From contig JAAYFO010000023.1 of NCBI GenBank assembly GCA_012728215.1, forward strand, positions 1 to 41,184: 41,184 nt of DNA. Direction: 5' to 3'. Shown in pieces: positions 41,073 through 41,184 of the stretch (positions are counted from its first letter, which is position 1; every line of letters starts with the position of its first letter). The notes beneath the pieces are model-generated. The model ran no database searches and was not told the origin of the DNA. It was given only the letters and a program-made list of their open reading frames with translations. The DNA is from Spirochaetales bacterium. GTDB taxonomy: Bacteria > Spirochaetota > Spirochaetia > Sphaerochaetales > Sphaerochaetaceae. Both the position numbers and the translations under genes were made by a program.

Positions 41073-41184
41073 GGCCCGGCGGCTACCTACTCTCCCGCAA
41101 ATCAATGCAGTACCATCGGCGTGTGAGCGCTTGACTTCCGTGTTCGGGATGGGAACGGGTATTGTCACTCAGCTATGGCCACCG
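41073..41184 (-). rRNA. rrf: 5S ribosomal RNA (5' end cut by the window edge)
   Basis: Minus strand CGGTGGCCATAGCTGAGTGACAATACCCGTTCCCATCCCGAACACGGAAGTCAAGC...GGGAGAGTAGGTAGCCGCCGGGCC followed by a T run. Confidence 0.93.

Overview
The window is a chromosomal segment that looks like a spirochaete. The basis is the gene order tRNA-Thr, rpmG, tRNA-Trp, secE, nusG, rplK, rplA, rplJ, rplL, rpoB, rpoC, rpsL, rpsG with a terminator directly after rpsG, plus the number of spirochaete-style lipoproteins. Left to right: two translationally coupled GGDEF/EAL membrane proteins (+); the ribosomal/RNA polymerase operon (-), including a secE missing from the ORF track; glycogen phosphorylase; glycerate kinase; a tight four-gene operon of exported proteins of unknown function (two large FN3-type lipoproteins, one small lipoprotein, one small barrel-like protein); a DUF554 protein divergent from a MobA/MocA-like nucleotidyltransferase; an Fe3+/polyamine-type ABC transporter; clpB; a membrane-anchored M20 peptidase with a TetR regulator; a MetNIQ-type ABC transporter; and the 3' part of a 5S rRNA. 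The strongest new observation is a 21-codon leader ORF with an excellent ribosome-binding site in the metI-metQ gap: MRTAFCFDFCAMSLMMMPGRA. It holds 5 Met and 2 Cys and sits just upstream of a methionine-binding protein gene, so it is a candidate sulfur-amino-acid-sensing leader peptide. The promoter before it contains a dyad that partly resembles the promoter region of metN. Secondary points are the FN3 lipoprotein operon with GATAATA repeats around its promoter and a CHxxHxxH motif, an EAL enzyme/pseudo-enzyme tandem pair, and an ABC binding-protein ORF whose start lies inside the clpB terminator. No CRISPR array, phage or transposon was seen. All product calls come from reading the sequence, with no database search.
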